A stretch of 64,000 bases of DNA from Trichomonas vaginalis G3 (GCF_026262505.1 NC_067206.1:13636205-13700204), one strand, 5' to 3'; shown: positions 8,583 through 17,148, numbered from the stretch's first letter. The notes: generated by a model not told the origin, from the letters alone. Numbers and translations are program-made.

Positions 8583-10111
8583 GCAATTCTATACCATGCA
8601 CAAACTGTCATGTAAGGTGGCATGTATTTTTTACCTCGTCCTGTAGATGTTGTTGTAAAAGTATGTTGGTGGTTTCCAGTTGTATCTGTCCACATTCCAT
8701 TCCAGTCTACTGGGTCGTTTGGAAAATTAGATCTTGACATAACTTGAATTTGCATTGAAGTCTGAGAAACAGTGTTATATCCTTGTTTGCAAACCCTATG
8801 ACTATGGTTTCCATTAGAACTTGTTGTACCAGAATGACTATGTGGTGGCAAGTTGTCGACAGATATCCTTTTGCTTCCACCTGTTTCCTTTGGAGTGTTT
8901 GCACAATACAAAAACCTTTCGAGTATTTGTTCCCATGCACCAACACCAAACATTGCTTGAGGACCTCTTTCATCCATAGATGTATAAATAGAACCTACTG
9001 GGTTCATTAAATCAAACATATGAGATATTATAGGATTGTCTCTTTTGAACTTAAGATATAGTGCAACTATTTCAGGTTTCTTCTGGTTTGTGTCAGAATA
9101 TTTTTTATAATATAATCTTATGTTTTCAGGGTAGGTAAAGTCTTGACTATAATATTTATTTCTGTCATCTTCATAATAGTATACTATTCTCGTTTTTTCT
9201 ATTGCATTATATCTTTTATATCTATAATATTCTAAATATAATGTTTGCTTTTTTGGGTCTACATGCGGTGTTTTGTCGTCATCTCCATACTTATAATAAT
9301 ATGGTGTTGGAGCTGGGTCAGGCAATGTCATATCTGCCATTTCATAAACTCTTAAATATTTCTTTTGTTCGTCTCCATATAAGTTTAAGTAGCAGTTGTT
9401 GTCTAATGGAACTTTAACTTGTGTACCATCGTTCTTTATATAGCTTACATACATTTCATTGTTATTTTTCGGAATGAGTTTATACCGTATACCATTTTTT
9501 AAGGAATGTACAAACTCCCATCTAAAATATTTGTTTTCTTCATAGATAGAAAAGTCACCAACAATAGTTTCAATATTTTTTGTTGTTCCAACTAAACTTT
9601 GGTATATTTCATTGACATATGTTTTATCTGCTTTCTTCTCTAACTCACTAGCCACATATGTTTTATCTGCTTTTGTCTCTAACTCACTAGCCACATATGT
9701 TTTATCTGCTTTCTTCTCTAACTCACTAGCCACATATGTTTTATCTGCTTTCTTTTCAACATCCTCTTTCGTTGCATAAGCTTTGTTAGCTCTTTCTTCT
9801 TCTTTTGCTATTGCATCGTCTACATACTCTTTGTCAGCTTTGTTGTCAACATCTGCTTTCAAAAGAAGTTCTTTTATAGGTTTCTCGTTTAAGGTTCCTT
9901 TTGTTGGATTTATACAAACAGTATGGTTCTTGTTGTCTTGAAATAGAAACTCATCTGTCATTGGGTTTAATGTCAGTTTTAAGCTTCCTTCTTTCAATGA
10001 CTCAGATATCTTAGAATAGTTTGAAAAGTTTGTTGTGTTCTTATTTAGAGCTTGCACAATGAGTTGTCGGTTGTGTTGTATTTCTCTCATAGACGCTGTT
10101 TCTTTCGACAT
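8579..10111 (-). CDS. Fibre protein with phage tail-collar tip, 510 aa
   Basis: This is a virion spike-like protein. Residues 1-90 form an N-terminal attachment part. About residues 95-170 form a trimer-type shaft of repeated KADKTYVASELE units (three to four). A beta-rich middle follows. The last ~135 residues match the phage tail-collar or baseplate fold: NPVGSIYTSM, then FGVGAWEQI, TGGSKRI, NLPPHSHSG, several His-x-His pairs and a terminal MPPYMTVCAWYRIA. Such collar domains are typical of bacteriophage short tail fibres and bind metal through His pairs. The tip differs from those of B and C, which resemble each other. The start follows AGAATAAAA-ATG. Confidence 0.82.
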   Translation of the reverse strand: MSKETASMREIQHNRQLIVQALNKNTTNFSNYSKISESLKEGSLKLTLNPMTDEFLFQDNKNHTVCINPTKGTLNEKPIKELLLKADVDNKADKEYVDDAIAKEEERANKAYATKEDVEKKADKTYVASELEKKADKTYVASELETKADKTYVASELEKKADKTYVNEIYQSLVGTTKNIETIVGDFSIYEENKYFRWEFVHSLKNGIRYKLIPKNNNEMYVSYIKNDGTQVKVPLDNNCYLNLYGDEQKKYLRVYEMADMTLPDPAPTPYYYKYGDDDKTPHVDPKKQTLYLEYYRYKRYNAIEKTRIVYYYEDDRNKYYSQDFTYPENIRLYYKKYSDTNQKKPEIVALYLKFKRDNPIISHMFDLMNPVGSIYTSMDERGPQAMFGVGAWEQILERFLYCANTPKETGGSKRISVDNLPPHSHSGTTSSNGNHSHRVCKQGYNTVSQTSMQIQVMSRSNFPNDPVDWNGMWTDTTGNHQHTFTTTSTGRGKKYMPPYMTVCAWYRIA

Positions 10112-10129
10112 TTTTATTCTAGATAAAAA

Positions 10130-10978
10130 ATGCTTCCAATAGAAAAAGAAACTTCTAGAGTTGCTACAACTAAACCATTAGATGAACTTTTTACGAATGT
10201 CGGTCAAAAGTTTGAGACAGAGACCGTAAAGCATGAAGGCTATCGTTTTGACTACCCGTTAAGATGGCTAAGAGACCCATCCGTCACAAAAGCTATTGGC
10301 TTTCGTAGAATGAAGTTCATTTCAGAAGCCATACATGGTTTCCCATTTACGGTCGGTTTTGTAGTTCGATACTATAACAAAGAAAAACGTACGTATGAGA
10401 AATTTGAACAGGGAAAACTTTTACAAGTGAATTTGCTTGTAAACTTAGAAACAACTCTTCAAGCTTTTCAAGAAAAAATAAACGATATCTATCTCGAATA
10501 TGCAAACCAGTTTAACATTGACGAAGGAGAGTACCATCTCGATATTATATATGACAGGAAAAATGCAACTGTTAAAATCAATAGAATAGAAGACCTTGGA
10601 GAAAACGTTTATATTTCTACAAAATATAACAACTTGGCATGGTATAGGTTTTTGAGGATGTTAAATCAGCCTGCAGAATATCCAGTACACCCGGACTTTT
10701 ATGAAGTCGAAAACCCTAATGGAACATATGAAAATGTTTTCGACTCAGATGCTATTATAGTTCATGCTTCATTTTCTGGTGCACAAAACTCTTTTTTATG
10801 CTTGGCAAATGACTTTTACGAAAAACCTACAAAGCTATATGAACCACCGAGTGGAAGTATTTCAGATTTTCAAGTATGGTTTACTACAGATGGAAGAAAA
10901 AGAATAGTTCCATTATACCATGCGTTTTACTTAGAACTTAGTTTCATATACAACTACTATCGAACGGTAAAAATATAA
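10130..10978 (+). CDS. Maverick conserved protein, 282 aa, fibre-adjacent
   Basis: This is the same family as 3326-4186 (TKPLDELFTNVGQ, FDYPLRWLRDPS, IGFRRMKF, SDFQVWFTTDG, FYLELSFIYNY). It is predicted to be beta-rich without membrane segments. It is divergent from the fibre gene, with the two starts only 18 bp apart, and it keeps that neighbour in C. A fibre base or minor capsid role is therefore a reasonable guess but not shown. The C-terminal signature weakly resembles the 159 aa protein of element B (21576-22055: EFWFKYPDGKK). I treat that as a hint only. Confidence 0.68.
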   Translation: MLPIEKETSRVATTKPLDELFTNVGQKFETETVKHEGYRFDYPLRWLRDPSVTKAIGFRRMKFISEAIHGFPFTVGFVVRYYNKEKRTYEKFEQGKLLQVNLLVNLETTLQAFQEKINDIYLEYANQFNIDEGEYHLDIIYDRKNATVKINRIEDLGENVYISTKYNNLAWYRFLRMLNQPAEYPVHPDFYEVENPNGTYENVFDSDAIIVHASFSGAQNSFLCLANDFYEKPTKLYEPPSGSISDFQVWFTTDGRKRIVPLYHAFYLELSFIYNYYRTVKI

Positions 10979-10982
10979 TTTT

Positions 10983-11225
10983 TTAATACGGTTGAGGTGT
11001 TGGATTTGGTTGCCAACTTGACTGTGGTGCAGGTTCAGGCTGTTGTATAACAGGAGCTTGTTCTTCTGGTTCAGGGTCTTTAGGTATAATACCAACGAAC
11101 TGACCTACTCTTTTACCAATATTTTTGACACCGTTCCAAATTCCTCTTCCGACAGATTTTATTCCATTCCATATACCTCTTCCAACATTTCGAAAGAAGT
11201 TTCCAATACTACTGAAGAAACCCAT
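10983..11225 (-). CDS. Amphipathic Gly/Trp-rich small protein, 80 aa
   Basis: The N-terminal 45 residues form repeated amphipathic turns (GRGIWNGIKSVGRGIWNGVK). They are followed by a Pro/Gln/Glu-rich tail. The pattern fits a membrane-lytic minor virion peptide, by analogy with adenoviral core and minor proteins. The copy at 45454-45696 in C is nearly identical, so the gene is real. It is convergent with the 282 aa gene. Confidence 0.65.
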   Translation of the reverse strand: MGFFSSIGNFFRNVGRGIWNGIKSVGRGIWNGVKNIGKRVGQFVGIIPKDPEPEEQAPVIQQPEPAPQSSWQPNPTPQPY

Positions 11226-11243
11226 TTTACTATATGTAAAAAT

Positions 11244-11606
11244 CTAATGTCCGCCTAGTCTCTTACGTTTCCTGTTGAGTTCCATAGCATTCTTTAACTG
11301 GAGCTCATACATTCTATTTCTCCTCTGGTAGAAAACATACTCTGGGTCAACTCCTGTGTTCGCGTCATCTGCATAGAGTTGTTTATATCCCACTTCAGGG
11401 TTTGTATAAAACTCTTTCCATCTCATATTTGCATACCATGGTGGCAAACCTAACGCAGCGTCATTTGACATGGCAGTTTGCATTTGTACATCTGTTGGCA
11501 CTTGACCATAGTTTGCCATTGCAGTTTGTATTCTAACTTCATTTGGAATATTCTCTGGGTTTGGTTGTCCAGGTTGCTGTGCATTCGCTAAGTTCTGTGC
11601 GTCCAT
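11244..11606 (-). CDS. Maverick conserved hypothetical, 120 aa
   Basis: The protein has a Gln/Asn/Pro-rich N-terminus with a repeated element (RIQTAMANYGQVPTDVQMQT) and a helical basic C-terminus ending in RKRKRLGGH, a possible nuclear-localisation patch. No family is recognised. A counterpart lies at 45074-45435 in C. The start follows a short TATTAAATG leader. It lies in a minus-strand run with the methyltransferase and the 43 aa membrane protein. Confidence 0.6.
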   Translation of the reverse strand: MDAQNLANAQQPGQPNPENIPNEVRIQTAMANYGQVPTDVQMQTAMSNDAALGLPPWYANMRWKEFYTNPEVGYKQLYADDANTGVDPEYVFYQRRNRMYELQLKNAMELNRKRKRLGGH

Positions 11607-11629
11607 TTAATATTAGATAAAAATATCTC

Positions 11630-11761
11630 TTACGAGTACATATACTGAACATTTGCAGGCAATGGTTCATCTTCATATTCTCTGTACTTTTCTGCCACGT
11701 CAAATAAGTAAATGACACAATGGAAAAAACCTAAAACAAGTAGTCCTATTTCAAACCACAT
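11630..11761 (-). CDS. Small membrane protein, 43 aa
   Basis: The product begins MWFEIGLLVLGFFHCVIYLF, a single hydrophobic span, followed by an acidic tail (about residues 24-35). The gene overlaps the end of the methyltransferase gene by 16 nt. The same arrangement and nearly the same protein occur in C (44919-45050), so it is conserved and probably translated. The function is unknown. Confidence 0.6.
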   Translation of the reverse strand: MWFEIGLLVLGFFHCVIYLFDVAEKYREYEDEPLPANVQYMYS

Positions 11762-12561
11762 TTACCTACCAATAAAATTTCTTTGTTATGACACTTTTTC
11801 CGGTTTATAGGACCTCTCTCATATTCTATCTTATCGTAAATAAACTCATAGTCATGTATGTCCTCTAACCATCTCATAACGGTTTCCAAACCACTTTTAT
11901 CGGATGTAAAGTAAAAGCATGGATGGTTATGTAAAACGTCTAAAGTTTCTAAAGAGTCTCTCAAAGTCCAGTCTACTTGGTATTGAAAATCGTATGTGTT
12001 ATAGAACGGCGGGTCTACTATAAAGAAAACATTTTCCTTGTTTTTATATTTTTCATACAACTCTGTCCAATGACATCTCACAAACTCTATACCCTCAATA
12101 TATTTTTCTATGTCCTCTTTGAAAACCTTTGTATAGTTAAGATATAAAACGTTTGACATAAGTGTTTCAATGTCATGAACTCTTATAGAACCACTATATA
12201 ATAGTCTAGCAGATATACTATCCCAGTCAATATACTCTGCTTTTTCAAAACCTCTCTGACAATATTTTTCTTATCTAATGGTATACGTTCCATCTTACTA
12301 TAGGTATCTTTTTTCTTCAACTCACTCAATATTTTGTTTGTGTCTGGTATATGTTTGAGACGGTTCATATAGTTGTCGAAGTCATTGCATATAATCTTTG
12401 AGTCAGGAAATACAGTATGGCACAAATGGGATATATAGAAACTTCCACCGAACAAATCTACAAATGTTAGACCATTCGGTAGTTTCTTAAGTTCTCTCAA
12501 TAGAATATCTTTACATCTTCTTATTTCCAAAGAAGGGTAACGGTGGTTTTGTAAAATTCAT
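11746..12561 (-). pseudogene. Dam-like adenine methyltransferase of element A, broken
   Basis: This is the fossil counterpart of the open gene at 44116-44934. It shows the S-adenosylmethionine motif VDLFGGSFYISHL and the catalytic DPPF motif of D12-class N6-adenine methyltransferases. It carries about one or two breaks. It lies next to the outer tip of the element, as in C. Confidence 0.8.
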
Positions 12562-12885
12562 TTTATATATATAATAAAAATGTTTTTTCCTGAAAAATGA
12601 CAGAAAAGGCTTCTCAAAGTATACTTTTTGAACGCCCGTAACTTTACTGTAGCGACGATAGACCCTTACTTGTCCGGACATAGTTTATACTATTTTGAGT
12701 CCTCTACCGAAAAGTCAACAGCAACGACTTCAAAATTTTTAAGGGCTAGAAGGGGCGCAGCCCCTGGAAGCCCGACAACACCCAAAAACCTCATTTTATA
12801 CCTCATTGCACTAAACATCTTTGGGGCTAGAGGGCACGAAGTGCCTGGAGGCCCACTACCTTTTTTTTTTTTTTTTTTTTTTTTT
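12562..12885. repeat. Outer tip of element A with duplicated mini-hairpins
   Basis: The element end holds two related hairpin units, AGGGGCGCAGCCCCT near 12,750 and GGCACGAAGTGCC near 12,835. Each is embedded in a shared GGGCTAGA...GGAGGCCC frame. A run of 25 T follows at 12,861-12,885. The C tip at 43,937-44,000 has one such unit and a 9 A run, so the homopolymer and GGTAGTGGG appear to mark the terminus. The stretch 12,562-12,740 shows no convincing gene. Confidence 0.65.
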
Positions 12886-13213
12886 GCCTCGGTTTTGATC
12901 ATTAATTTACAAAGAACTTTAGTGTTGGAATTCGTTTAAACCATTTATCCTTAATATTTGTTATAATTCAATATCTGGAATTAATTCCAAATTTTTGCAT
13001 TTTCAATTAATTTATTATCAAATGCAAAAGCATGGGTTTAATATTATGTTTACCTTTATAATATAAACTTTCTACATAATCAATCGAAATAAACATCTAT
13101 TGTTTTAACATTTTCAAGAATTGGTGAAAGCATCATTAATTGATTGACGGTTACGAATCTTGATCCATCTCATTTTCTTACGAATTAAAAAAATAAATTA
13201 TTCATAAGTTATA
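12886..13213 (-). mobile_element. Fragment B' of a B-family Maverick
   Basis: This stretch is an inverted, diverged copy of 15,893-16,215 in element B, covering part of its first left-end gene. Its outer side is cut by the hairpin-array insert. Its inner side is cut by element A, whose homopolymer run abuts an A-rich site. It is an old, truncated remnant. Confidence 0.8.
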
Positions 13214-13721
13214 TATTAATTTAATAAATTATATTATCATTTATAATAAAATTTTTTCAAAATGCAGATAAATTTTAACATGTTCGAAATGAAACTATTA
13301 TTGTTGCATGCTAAGTTCGGTCAACGATAGGAATTGAGGGGAAATTAATCGTCGAGGAAGTACGATTATGTAAAGTAAAAAATGTTGTGGGATTTTTAAT
13401 ATTGTATATAATTTTATAATAAAATTTTTGTGAGACATTTTAAGAAGCACATATAATTTTTGAATTTAAAAATTAAAGTAGTGTTGAATGAATTTATTGA
13501 TTAATTTAATACGGATATTTCTCAAAATTAATCAAAAATAGGTTTTCAGAGAACTTTTGAGATATCTTTTCAAAATGTCTTTTTGAAAATATATAAGTAT
13601 TATATCAAATTGAAAAAAGGTATTTATCAAAATTCTAAATTCTTAATAAAAAATAACTTTTCAGAGGATTGTGATTTTGAAAGCATGAGTAATAAGTAAA
13701 AAATATCTACGATTTTAATGA
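13214..13721. other. Left flank of the hairpin array, no gene seen
   Basis: This is A+T-rich DNA inserted inside the B' inverted end. A left inverted repeat begins GTTGCATGCTAAGTTCGGTC at 13,303. It continues as a diverged ~60 bp arm with ATCGTCG and GGAAGTA blocks, and matches 15,253-15,316 in inverted orientation. No reading frame of note is present. Confidence 0.6.
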
Positions 13722-15316
13722 GGAATTGTTCCTTATGAGGTATACATTATAACTATATACCTCATAAGGAACAATTCCCTCTTGATAGCTGGGAAACTTT
13801 CTCTGAATAACTTATCATTTGGAGAAAGTTTCCCAGCTATCTATTAGAAACTAAAGGCTGTGAGGCACTAATATATAATCAGTGCCTCATAGCCTTTAGT
13901 TTCTTATTAAAAACGAGAAAACTTGTTCGAAATGATAAACAATTTCGAACAAGTTTTCTCGTTTTAAGGAGGGAATTGTTCCTTATGAGGTATACAGTAT
14001 GAATATATACCTCATAAGGAACAATTCCCTCTTGATAGCTGGGAAACTTTCTCTGAATAACTTATCATTTGGACAGAAAAAGTGACACTTTACATGGCAA
14101 AAAATAGAGCCTTACTTTTGAGATACTTGAGATTGAAACTGAATCTTATGAGGCGGTGATCTTGAATCACTACCTCATAAGGTTCAGTTTCATATAAAAT
14201 TTGTTGCAATTTGTTATTCTTTTGCAATTATTTCTTATAAGATTTTACATCTTTTAGCGGGGAATGTTTGTTATCATGTATATATTATAAATATCTACAC
14301 GATAACGAACATTCCTCGCTAAATTGCTGAGAAACTTTGAGGAAATGTCGAACAATTTCCTCAAAGTTTCTCAGATTTATATAGATCACTAGAGTCCCCT
14401 AGGCACTGATTCTGGTTCAGTACCTAGGAGGCTCTAGTTCTCTAACGAACTGATAAAATGTTTTTAAATTTTTGGATATTGCTACCTGTGAAGCACTGAC
14501 TTCAAGTCAGTACCTCACAGGTAGCAATTACATTGAAAGATGGGAGAAACTTTGTCCGAATGTTAAACTATTCGGACAAAGTTTCTCACATTTGTAGTGG
14601 AGATGGAAGATTTTGAGGTATATTGTATTAATATATACCCCAAAGCCTTCCATCTCCACTTGAAAGTGTCCAAACTTTGGGTTAATACTTTGCAATTAAC
14701 CCAAAGTTTGGACACTTTCTCGGAGGAATTGGAGGGTAAGAGATATACATTCATATGGTATATCTCTTACCCTCCAATTCCTTCTTAAAATGGGAGAAAC
14801 TTTGTCCGAATGTTAAACTATTCGGACAAAGTTTCTCCCATTTTTTTGAAGGAATTGGAGGCTATGAGATACTGATGCAATGTCAGTAACTCATGGCTTC
14901 CAATTCCTTCCTAAAACTCATAAAAGTGGACATTACATGCATATAAAATTTGACATGTAAAGTCCACTTTTTGTGAGCGGGGATTTGACTCCGTCAAATC
15001 CCCTTTTTCGTTTACGAGAAAGCCAAATTCTCTCAAAAAGTTAAGTAGGACCAATTTTTTATAAAAAAATCCAATTTCATTATGAATGTTAATTAATTTA
15101 TATAATTATTGAATAAAAAATTTTCTTTGAGATTATGAAAAGTTCTTTGAAAAGTTATTTTTTCTCATTTTTAAATATTGTATTAGCCTATTTATTTATA
15201 ATCCAAATTAAATAACTTTAAATTCAATATTTAAAGAATAATTTTGAAGGAATTGAGTTACTTCCCCCGACGATAAAATTGAGAGGTTTACGTTTTGACC
15301 GAACTTAGCATGCAAC
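13303..15316. mobile_element. 2.0 kb unit with inverted ends carrying a hairpin array
   Basis: Inverted termini at 13,303-13,324 and 15,295-15,316 match over 22 bp (GTTGCATGCTAAGTTCGGTC plus AA), with a second ordered block of similarity (ATCGTCG, GGAAGTA) just inside. The target duplication is unclear: TTAT flanks both sides if one extra T is counted, but this is weak in such A+T-rich DNA. The interior has no protein gene and is dominated by the hairpin array. It looks like a non-autonomous mobile unit of unknown family. Confidence 0.55.
13722..15004. repeat. Alternating array of about 18 hairpins
   Basis: Successive inverted repeats have arms of about 18-27 bp and loops of about 5-18 nt. 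They lie near 13722-13778, 13785-13840, 13846-13904, 13910-13965, 13972-14028, 14134-14192, 14253-14323, 14327-14374, 14388-14438, 14478-14528, 14540-14591, 14596-14660, 14662-14719, 14725-14781, 14790-14841, 14848-14910, 14922-14971 and 14979-15004. Two classes alternate. One has inner arms like TATGAGGTATA or GAGGCACTGAT. The other has arms like GAGAAACTTTGTCCGAAT. Some units are copied (13722 and 13972; 14540 and 14790). The two arms of each hairpin match each other far better than other hairpins, and remaining differences are mostly transitions. There is no coding potential beyond chance. Confidence 0.9.
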
Positions 15317-15548
15317 ATTATAAAATATATTCTTTTATTGATGGTAATATAGGAATTGTAGGAATAAAAACTTTTTATAAATTATTCATAAATTTTTAAA
15401 ATCTGCTATTCAGAAGTATGTTCAAAAATCATTAGTTTCTAATTTCTTTTTCTCGTTTATGAGGTCTTTGATTATGACTTCATTGATTCCATTCAGTTAT
15501 TCAAAAATAATTAATTATCGAATAACCCATGATGTTGTCAAAATGTCA
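15005..15548. other. Right flank of the hairpin array, no gene seen
   Basis: A+T-rich DNA contains the right inverted terminus (15,295-15,316) and a palindrome GTTATTCAAAAATAATTAAT... at 15,496-15,526 that recurs at 25,516-25,546. Just after it comes GATGTTGTCAAAATGTCATG, the tail of the type 1 modules of element A. I see no gene. Confidence 0.55.
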
Positions 15549-15630
15549 TGTTGTCACATTTTTTTATTTCATTATGTATGGGCTGAGTGTAAATGTCTTA
15601 CAATTTTGAAAATTTTTTAAATCTTGATTT
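15549..15630 (-). mobile_element. Inverted-end fragment of B'
   Basis: This stretch is an inverted, diverged copy of the inner part of element B's inverted end (matching about 15,770-15,850 and 32,455-32,530: ATTATGTATGGG, AATCTTGATTT). It stops exactly where element B begins. It is the other half of B', separated from 12,886-13,213 by the hairpin insert. Confidence 0.75.
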
Positions 15631-15926
15631 AGTAGTATATGTTGACGGGTTTTGTGACTTTTTTTGTAAACGTAAGAATTCATACATTTTTGAGCGATTT
15701 TGTATCATTTTTTTTACATATGAAGTAAAAAATGTATGATTTTTACGGTTTTTATTCTTACGTTTTTGAATAAATCAAGATTTAAAAATTTTCAGAATCG
15801 TAAGAAATTTTCACTAAACCCATACATAATGAAATAAAAAAAAATAAAAAAAATAAAAAAATAAACTTTAAAAATTCATGTCTTACATTTTTTGAATAAT
15901 TTATTTTTTTAATTCGTATGAAAATG
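15631..15926 (+). repeat. Left inverted terminal repeat of element B
   Basis: This starts AGTAGTATATGTTGACGGG and matches 32,376-32,674 in inverted orientation at high identity. It contains an internal inverted pair around ACGTAAGAAT...ATTCTTACGTT, so the end itself can fold. It runs up to the start of the first gene. Confidence 0.9.
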
Positions 15927-16405
15927 AGTGGATCAAGATTCGTAACCGTCAATCAATTAATGGATGTTCTTTCACCAATTCTTGAAAATGTTAAACAAGT
16001 AGATGTTTATTTCGATGATTATGTAGAAAGTATATATATTATAAAGGTAAGTTTAATATTAAACCTATTGCTTTTGCATTTGATAATAAATTAATTGAAA
16101 ATGCAAAAATTTGGGAATTAATTCCAGATATTGAATTTATAACAAATATTAATGATAAATGGTTTAAACGAATTCCAACCACAAAAGTTCTTTGTAAATT
16201 AATGATCAAAACTGAGGAAAAAGAATTTAACGGGTTTAAATATCATCCAAATAAAGTTTCAGAACTAGAAAATGAAAAACTTCAGAAAAAATTAAACGAT
16301 AGACTTTCAAATGATCGTATTGAAAAAATAAATAAACTAGCAGAAGTTGCATTTAATAATGAAATATTTGATGAATATAACCTTGAACTCAGTGATGGAC
16401 TTTAA
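15918..16405 (+). pseudogene. Left-end hypothetical gene of element B, broken
   Basis: The function is unknown. The recognisable product begins MKMSGSRFVTVNQLMDVLSP and ends in a charged helical part (ISDGL-like C-terminus with NDRLSNDRIEKINKLAE). About one or two breaks. A diverged copy of the same gene survives in B' (12,886-13,213), which shows it is a regular left-end gene of this family. Confidence 0.55.
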
Positions 16406-16415
16406 GTCCTGGGCT

Positions 16416-16823
16416 TTAAGGACCCAGGCTCAACGAGTTATGATTTATGAAAGCAATAATTTGATTTATTCGCTCTTCAATCTCTTCTATTCTTTTTGTT
16501 AAATCATCTATTTTCATTAATGAGGTGATTCTTGATTGAGGAATAGATTTTAAACTAACAACACCTTTTATTTTTGAAATTTTGAATCCATGACCCTCCG
16601 GGTCTTGGACTCTGTCCTCAACTTTAAACATTTTATTCAATTTACATGTTGTCAATTCTTCAAATAATTTTTTATTATTAGCATAATAATCATTAAATTC
16701 TTCAACAGATGAAAAAATTTTTATTTCAGTAATTGGTTTAACAACGTTTATTTTTTGTTGAACATTTTCACTTTCATTTATTTCTTCCTCCTCTGTTTCA
16801 TTTATTTTTAAAATCGGTTTCAT
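16416..16823 (-). CDS. Hypothetical coiled protein of element B, 135 aa
   Basis: The protein is acidic at the N-terminus (NETEEEEINESENVQQ) and ends in a likely coiled coil (DDLTKRIEEIEERINQII). No family is recognised. A small G+C-rich hairpin, GACCCTCCGGGTC at 16,592-16,604, lies inside the frame and encodes QDPEGH. Another, CCTGGGCTTTAAGGACCCAG at 16,408-16,427, lies at the convergent junction with the preceding gene. Confidence 0.55.
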   Translation of the reverse strand: MKPILKINETEEEEINESENVQQKINVVKPITEIKIFSSVEEFNDYYANNKKLFEELTTCKLNKMFKVEDRVQDPEGHGFKISKIKGVVSLKSIPQSRITSLMKIDDLTKRIEEIEERINQIIAFINHNSLSLGP

Positions 16824-16890
16824 TTATCATTAAATAAAAAATTAGAATATAAGTGATGAAATATATTTTTTAATTAATATTAAATCAGAA

Positions 16891-17124
16891 ATGGCGGCAG
16901 GATTCTTTAAAAAATTATGGGATGGAATTAAGAAAGCTGCAGGTTGGGTTTATAAAAAGGTTATTAAACCTGTTGCTAACTTTTTGGCACCAGTAGCGAA
17001 AACGGCAGGAACTATCATAGGTGGAGTATTAGGTACTAAAGCAGGTAATCCGGCGATGGGAGCACAAGCAGGTAACGCAATTGGTGGAATAGCTGAAGGA
17101 ATACTTAATAAAATAGGTGGTTAG
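16891..17124 (+). CDS. Membrane-active small virion protein, 77 aa
   Basis: It opens AAGFFKKLWDGIKKAAGWVY, a strongly amphipathic cationic helix. A Gly/Ala-rich hydrophobic segment follows (about residues 30-75). Such small proteins sit near the capsid gene in Mavericks and related viruses and resemble, by analogy, adenoviral membrane-lytic minor proteins. It is paired with 17149-17364, whose product begins almost the same way, on the other strand. It is preceded by TTAATATTAAATCAGAA. Confidence 0.65.
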   Translation: MAAGFFKKLWDGIKKAAGWVYKKVIKPVANFLAPVAKTAGTIIGGVLGTKAGNPAMGAQAGNAIGGIAEGILNKIGG

Positions 17125-17148
17125 TGGAAAAATAAATAAATATTATTT

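Larger units (their letters stand above)
1..12885 (-). mobile_element. Maverick/Polinton element A, runs off the left edge
   Basis: This is a large virus-like DNA transposon of the Maverick/Polinton class. It carries family-B DNA polymerase, a retroviral-type integrase, a fibre gene, small virion-like proteins, an adenine methyltransferase and a KilA-N protein. Its outer end is the tip at 12,562-12,885 (GGTAGTGGG read on the minus strand, beside a T/A run). The other end lies outside the window. From 4,242 to 12,561 it matches element C (44,116-52,625) gene for gene in inverted orientation. Most genes in view are open; I count about three or four breaks, in the integrase and the methyltransferase. 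That suggests a fairly young copy. It abuts a fragment of a B-family element. Confidence 0.88.

Noticed and set aside
12628-12939. 103 aa frame with a poly-Phe run
   Set aside because: It is produced by the tip hairpins and the T run of element A.
14563-14788. Two overlapping 63 aa reading frames on opposite strands
   Set aside because: They are mirror images created by the palindromes of the hairpin array, not genes.
13722-15004. CRISPR array
   Set aside because: Units are hairpins of two alternating kinds with no constant direct repeat and no spacers, and the window is eukaryotic.
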